Of a DNA stretch of 7,352 nucleotides, positions 6,162 to 7,352 are shown piece by piece (the stretch's first letter is position 1; each line of letters starts with the position of its first letter). Source of the DNA: Eubacterium sp. (GTDB lineage Bacteria > Bacillota > Clostridia > Oscillospirales > Acutalibacteraceae); assembly GCA_029052085.1 (NCBI GenBank), contig JAIDJS010000166.1, positions 1-7,352 of the forward strand, read 5' to 3'. Under the pieces are notes generated by a model, which worked only from the letters and a program-made list of their open reading frames with translations, was not told the DNA's origin and searched no databases. A program made the position numbers and the translations under genes.

Positions 6162-7112
6162 ATGCTTAGTATTGGAATTGATTTAGGAGGAACAAATATT
6201 GTTGCCGCTGTTGTAAACGAAGAATATAAAATGCTTGCAACTGCAAAAACCCCAACAAATACACCCAGAAGTGCAGAAGAGATTTTTGATGATATTGCAA
6301 AGGTTTGCAATGAAGCAATGGAAAAAGCAGGTGTTACGATTGCTGATATATCATCTGTCGGAATGGGAACTCCCGGTACGGTAAATGATGATGGTGTTAT
6401 TGAATTTGCAAATAATCTTGGTTTTAATAATGTTCCTGCAAAAGATATGATTAAAGAGCGTCTTGGCGATATTCCTGTCTTTATTGCAAATGATGCAAAC
6501 TGTGCTGCTCTCGGTGAAGCATATGCCGGCTGCGGTAATGGTTCTAAGAATTTTGTTGCCGTAACACTCGGAACGGGTGTTGGATCAGGCATCATTGCAG
6601 AAGGTAAGCTTGTAACAGGTGTAAATGCAGCAGGCGGCGAATGCGGTCATATGGTTATTATGGTAGACGGCGAGGAGTGTACCTGCGGAAGAAAGGGCTG
6701 CTGGGAGGCATATGCTTCTGCAACGGCTCTGATTAATCAGACAAAGGCTGCTATGGCGGAATATCCTGATTCTGTTATGCACAAAATTGCAGCGGAAGAA
6801 GGCAAGGTAAGCGGCAGAACTGCATTTGATGCTATGAGAAAAGGCGATATTGCAGGTATCAATGTAGTGAATAACTATATCAAATATGTTGCATGCGGTC
6901 TTATCAATCTTGTAAATGCACTTCAGCCTGAAATCATTTGTATAGGCGGCGGTATCTGCAATGAGGGAGATACACTTATGAAGCCTCTCGGCAAATTTGT
7001 TCAGGCAGAAAGATATTCAATTCACAGTAAGATTCAAACAAAAATTATGAAAGCAGAGCTTGGAAATGATGCAGGCATTATCGGTGCTGCCCTTCTCGGC
7101 TCAATTGATTAA
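6162..7112 (+). CDS. glcK: ROK family glucokinase
   Basis: Phosphorylates glucose to glucose-6-phosphate with ATP in the cytosol, feeding glycolysis. The 316 residues begin directly with the phosphate-binding motif GIDLGGTN (5-12) and have no N-terminal helix-turn-helix, so this is a sugar kinase and not a ROK repressor. Visible motifs are GMGTPGTV (67-74), the catalytic base D111 in ANDANCAALGE (109-119), the second phosphate motif LGTGVGSGII (136-145), GGECGH (158-163) with H163, and the ROK zinc cluster CTCGRKGCWE (173-182), with C173, C175 and C180 joining H163. Cysteine replaces the commoner isoleucine in GGE[I]GH, which I do not expect to matter. AAAGGAG at 6148-6154 lies 7 nt before the ATG. 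The gene follows hprK by 44 bp with no terminator. Glucose is the likely substrate by family pattern; another hexose such as N-acetylmannosamine cannot be excluded. Confidence 0.92.
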   Translation: MLSIGIDLGGTNIVAAVVNEEYKMLATAKTPTNTPRSAEEIFDDIAKVCNEAMEKAGVTIADISSVGMGTPGTVNDDGVIEFANNLGFNNVPAKDMIKERLGDIPVFIANDANCAALGEAYAGCGNGSKNFVAVTLGTGVGSGIIAEGKLVTGVNAAGGECGHMVIMVDGEECTCGRKGCWEAYASATALINQTKAAMAEYPDSVMHKIAAEEGKVSGRTAFDAMRKGDIAGINVVNNYIKYVACGLINLVNALQPEIICIGGGICNEGDTLMKPLGKFVQAERYSIHSKIQTKIMKAELGNDAGIIGAALLGSID

Positions 7113-7113
7113 T

Positions 7114-7125
7114 GGTGATATTTTG
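7114..7125 (+). promoter_or_regulatory. Ribosome site and TTG start of murB
   Basis: GGTGAT (7114-7119) is complementary to the 16S rRNA 3' tail just beyond the usual GGAGG part, and TTG follows at 7123-7125. Aligned to a full AGGAGGTGAT site, the spacing to TTG is normal. An ATG at 7112 is in another frame and meets TGA after four codons, so it is not the start. Confidence 0.65.
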
Positions 7126-7352
7126 AAAGATTTAATTGCTTTTTTAGAAAAAGAGAATATTAAATTTGCTGAAAATGAATCAATGAAAAATCATACAAGC
7201 TTTAAGGTCGGCGGTAACGCTTCGGTTATGATTTTTCCGAAAAGCGAAACGGAGGTTGCATCTGTTGTTAAGGAATGCAGCAGGCTGGGTATAAGGCTTG
7301 TTGCAATCGGAAACGGTTCCAATCTGCTTGTTTCAGATAGCGGAATAAACGC
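7123..7352 (+). CDS. murB: UDP-N-acetylenolpyruvoylglucosamine reductase, N-terminal part, 3' end cut by window
   Basis: FAD-dependent enzyme that reduces UDP-GlcNAc-enolpyruvate to UDP-N-acetylmuramic acid with NADPH, the second committed step of peptidoglycan synthesis, in the cytosol. Only 76 residues and part of a codon are present. They carry the family's N-terminal signature: NESMKNHTSFKVGGNAS (18-34) and the FAD-binding IGNGSNLLVSDSGI (62-75). The catalytic serine and glutamates of the C-terminal half lie outside the window. The ATG for M21 falls inside the conserved MKNHTSF motif and cannot be the start; TTG at 7123 gives the expected N-terminal helix and has a ribosome site. The gene begins 10 bp after the glucokinase stop, so it is probably in the hprK operon. 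In many Clostridia the genes after murB are rapZ, yvcK and whiA; that is an expectation, not seen here. Confidence 0.95.
   Translation, partial: MKDLIAFLEKENIKFAENESMKNHTSFKVGGNASVMIFPKSETEVASVVKECSRLGIRLVAIGNGSNLLVSDSGIN

Noticed and set aside
6047..6595. Minus-strand open frame opposite hprK and glucokinase
   Set aside because: It is antisense to two firmly identified genes and spans their junction; composition fits a shadow frame.

Overview
The window looks like a core chromosomal stretch from a low-to-moderate GC Gram-positive bacterium, most likely a gut-type member of the Clostridia. The reasons are AT-rich spacers, strong AGGAGG-type ribosome sites, sigma-A-like promoters, and the combination of HPr kinase (HprK), NrdR, a ROK glucokinase with a zinc motif, and MurB next to HprK. 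This placement is inferred from gene content and style; there is no marker gene for a species name. I see no insertion sequence, phage gene, CRISPR array, tRNA or rRNA.

Layout, left to right. (1) Positions 1-936: the C-terminal part of a Y-family DNA polymerase (DinB / Pol IV), followed 10 bp later by a 76-residue protein of unknown function, probably co-transcribed. (2) 958-3167: a clear promoter, then a class I aminotransferase of the AspT type and, 3 bp after it, an EamA/DMT-type membrane transporter. (3) 3169-3744: nrdR with its own promoter. Two NrdR-box-like palindromes overlap that promoter, so autoregulation is likely, and a hairpin terminator closes the gene. (4) 3751-4978, minus strand: a GT4 family glycosyltransferase that converges on nrdR, with its own terminator back to back with that of nrdR. 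(5) 5014-5122: a divergent promoter region. (6) 5152-7352, plus strand: hprK, a ROK glucokinase and the start of murB (which runs off the window), with short spacers and no visible terminator, so probably one operon.

The last operon joins the carbon-catabolite sensor kinase (HprK), entry of glucose into glycolysis (glucokinase) and a committed step of peptidoglycan precursor synthesis (MurB). nrdR controls ribonucleotide reductase genes located elsewhere.

I did not find a dramatic unknown system. The items most worth a second look are the small protein tied to the Y-family polymerase, and the nrdR promoter, where one box fills the -35/-10 spacer and the two boxes sit 36 bp apart rather than the commonly reported spacing of about 31-32 bp.
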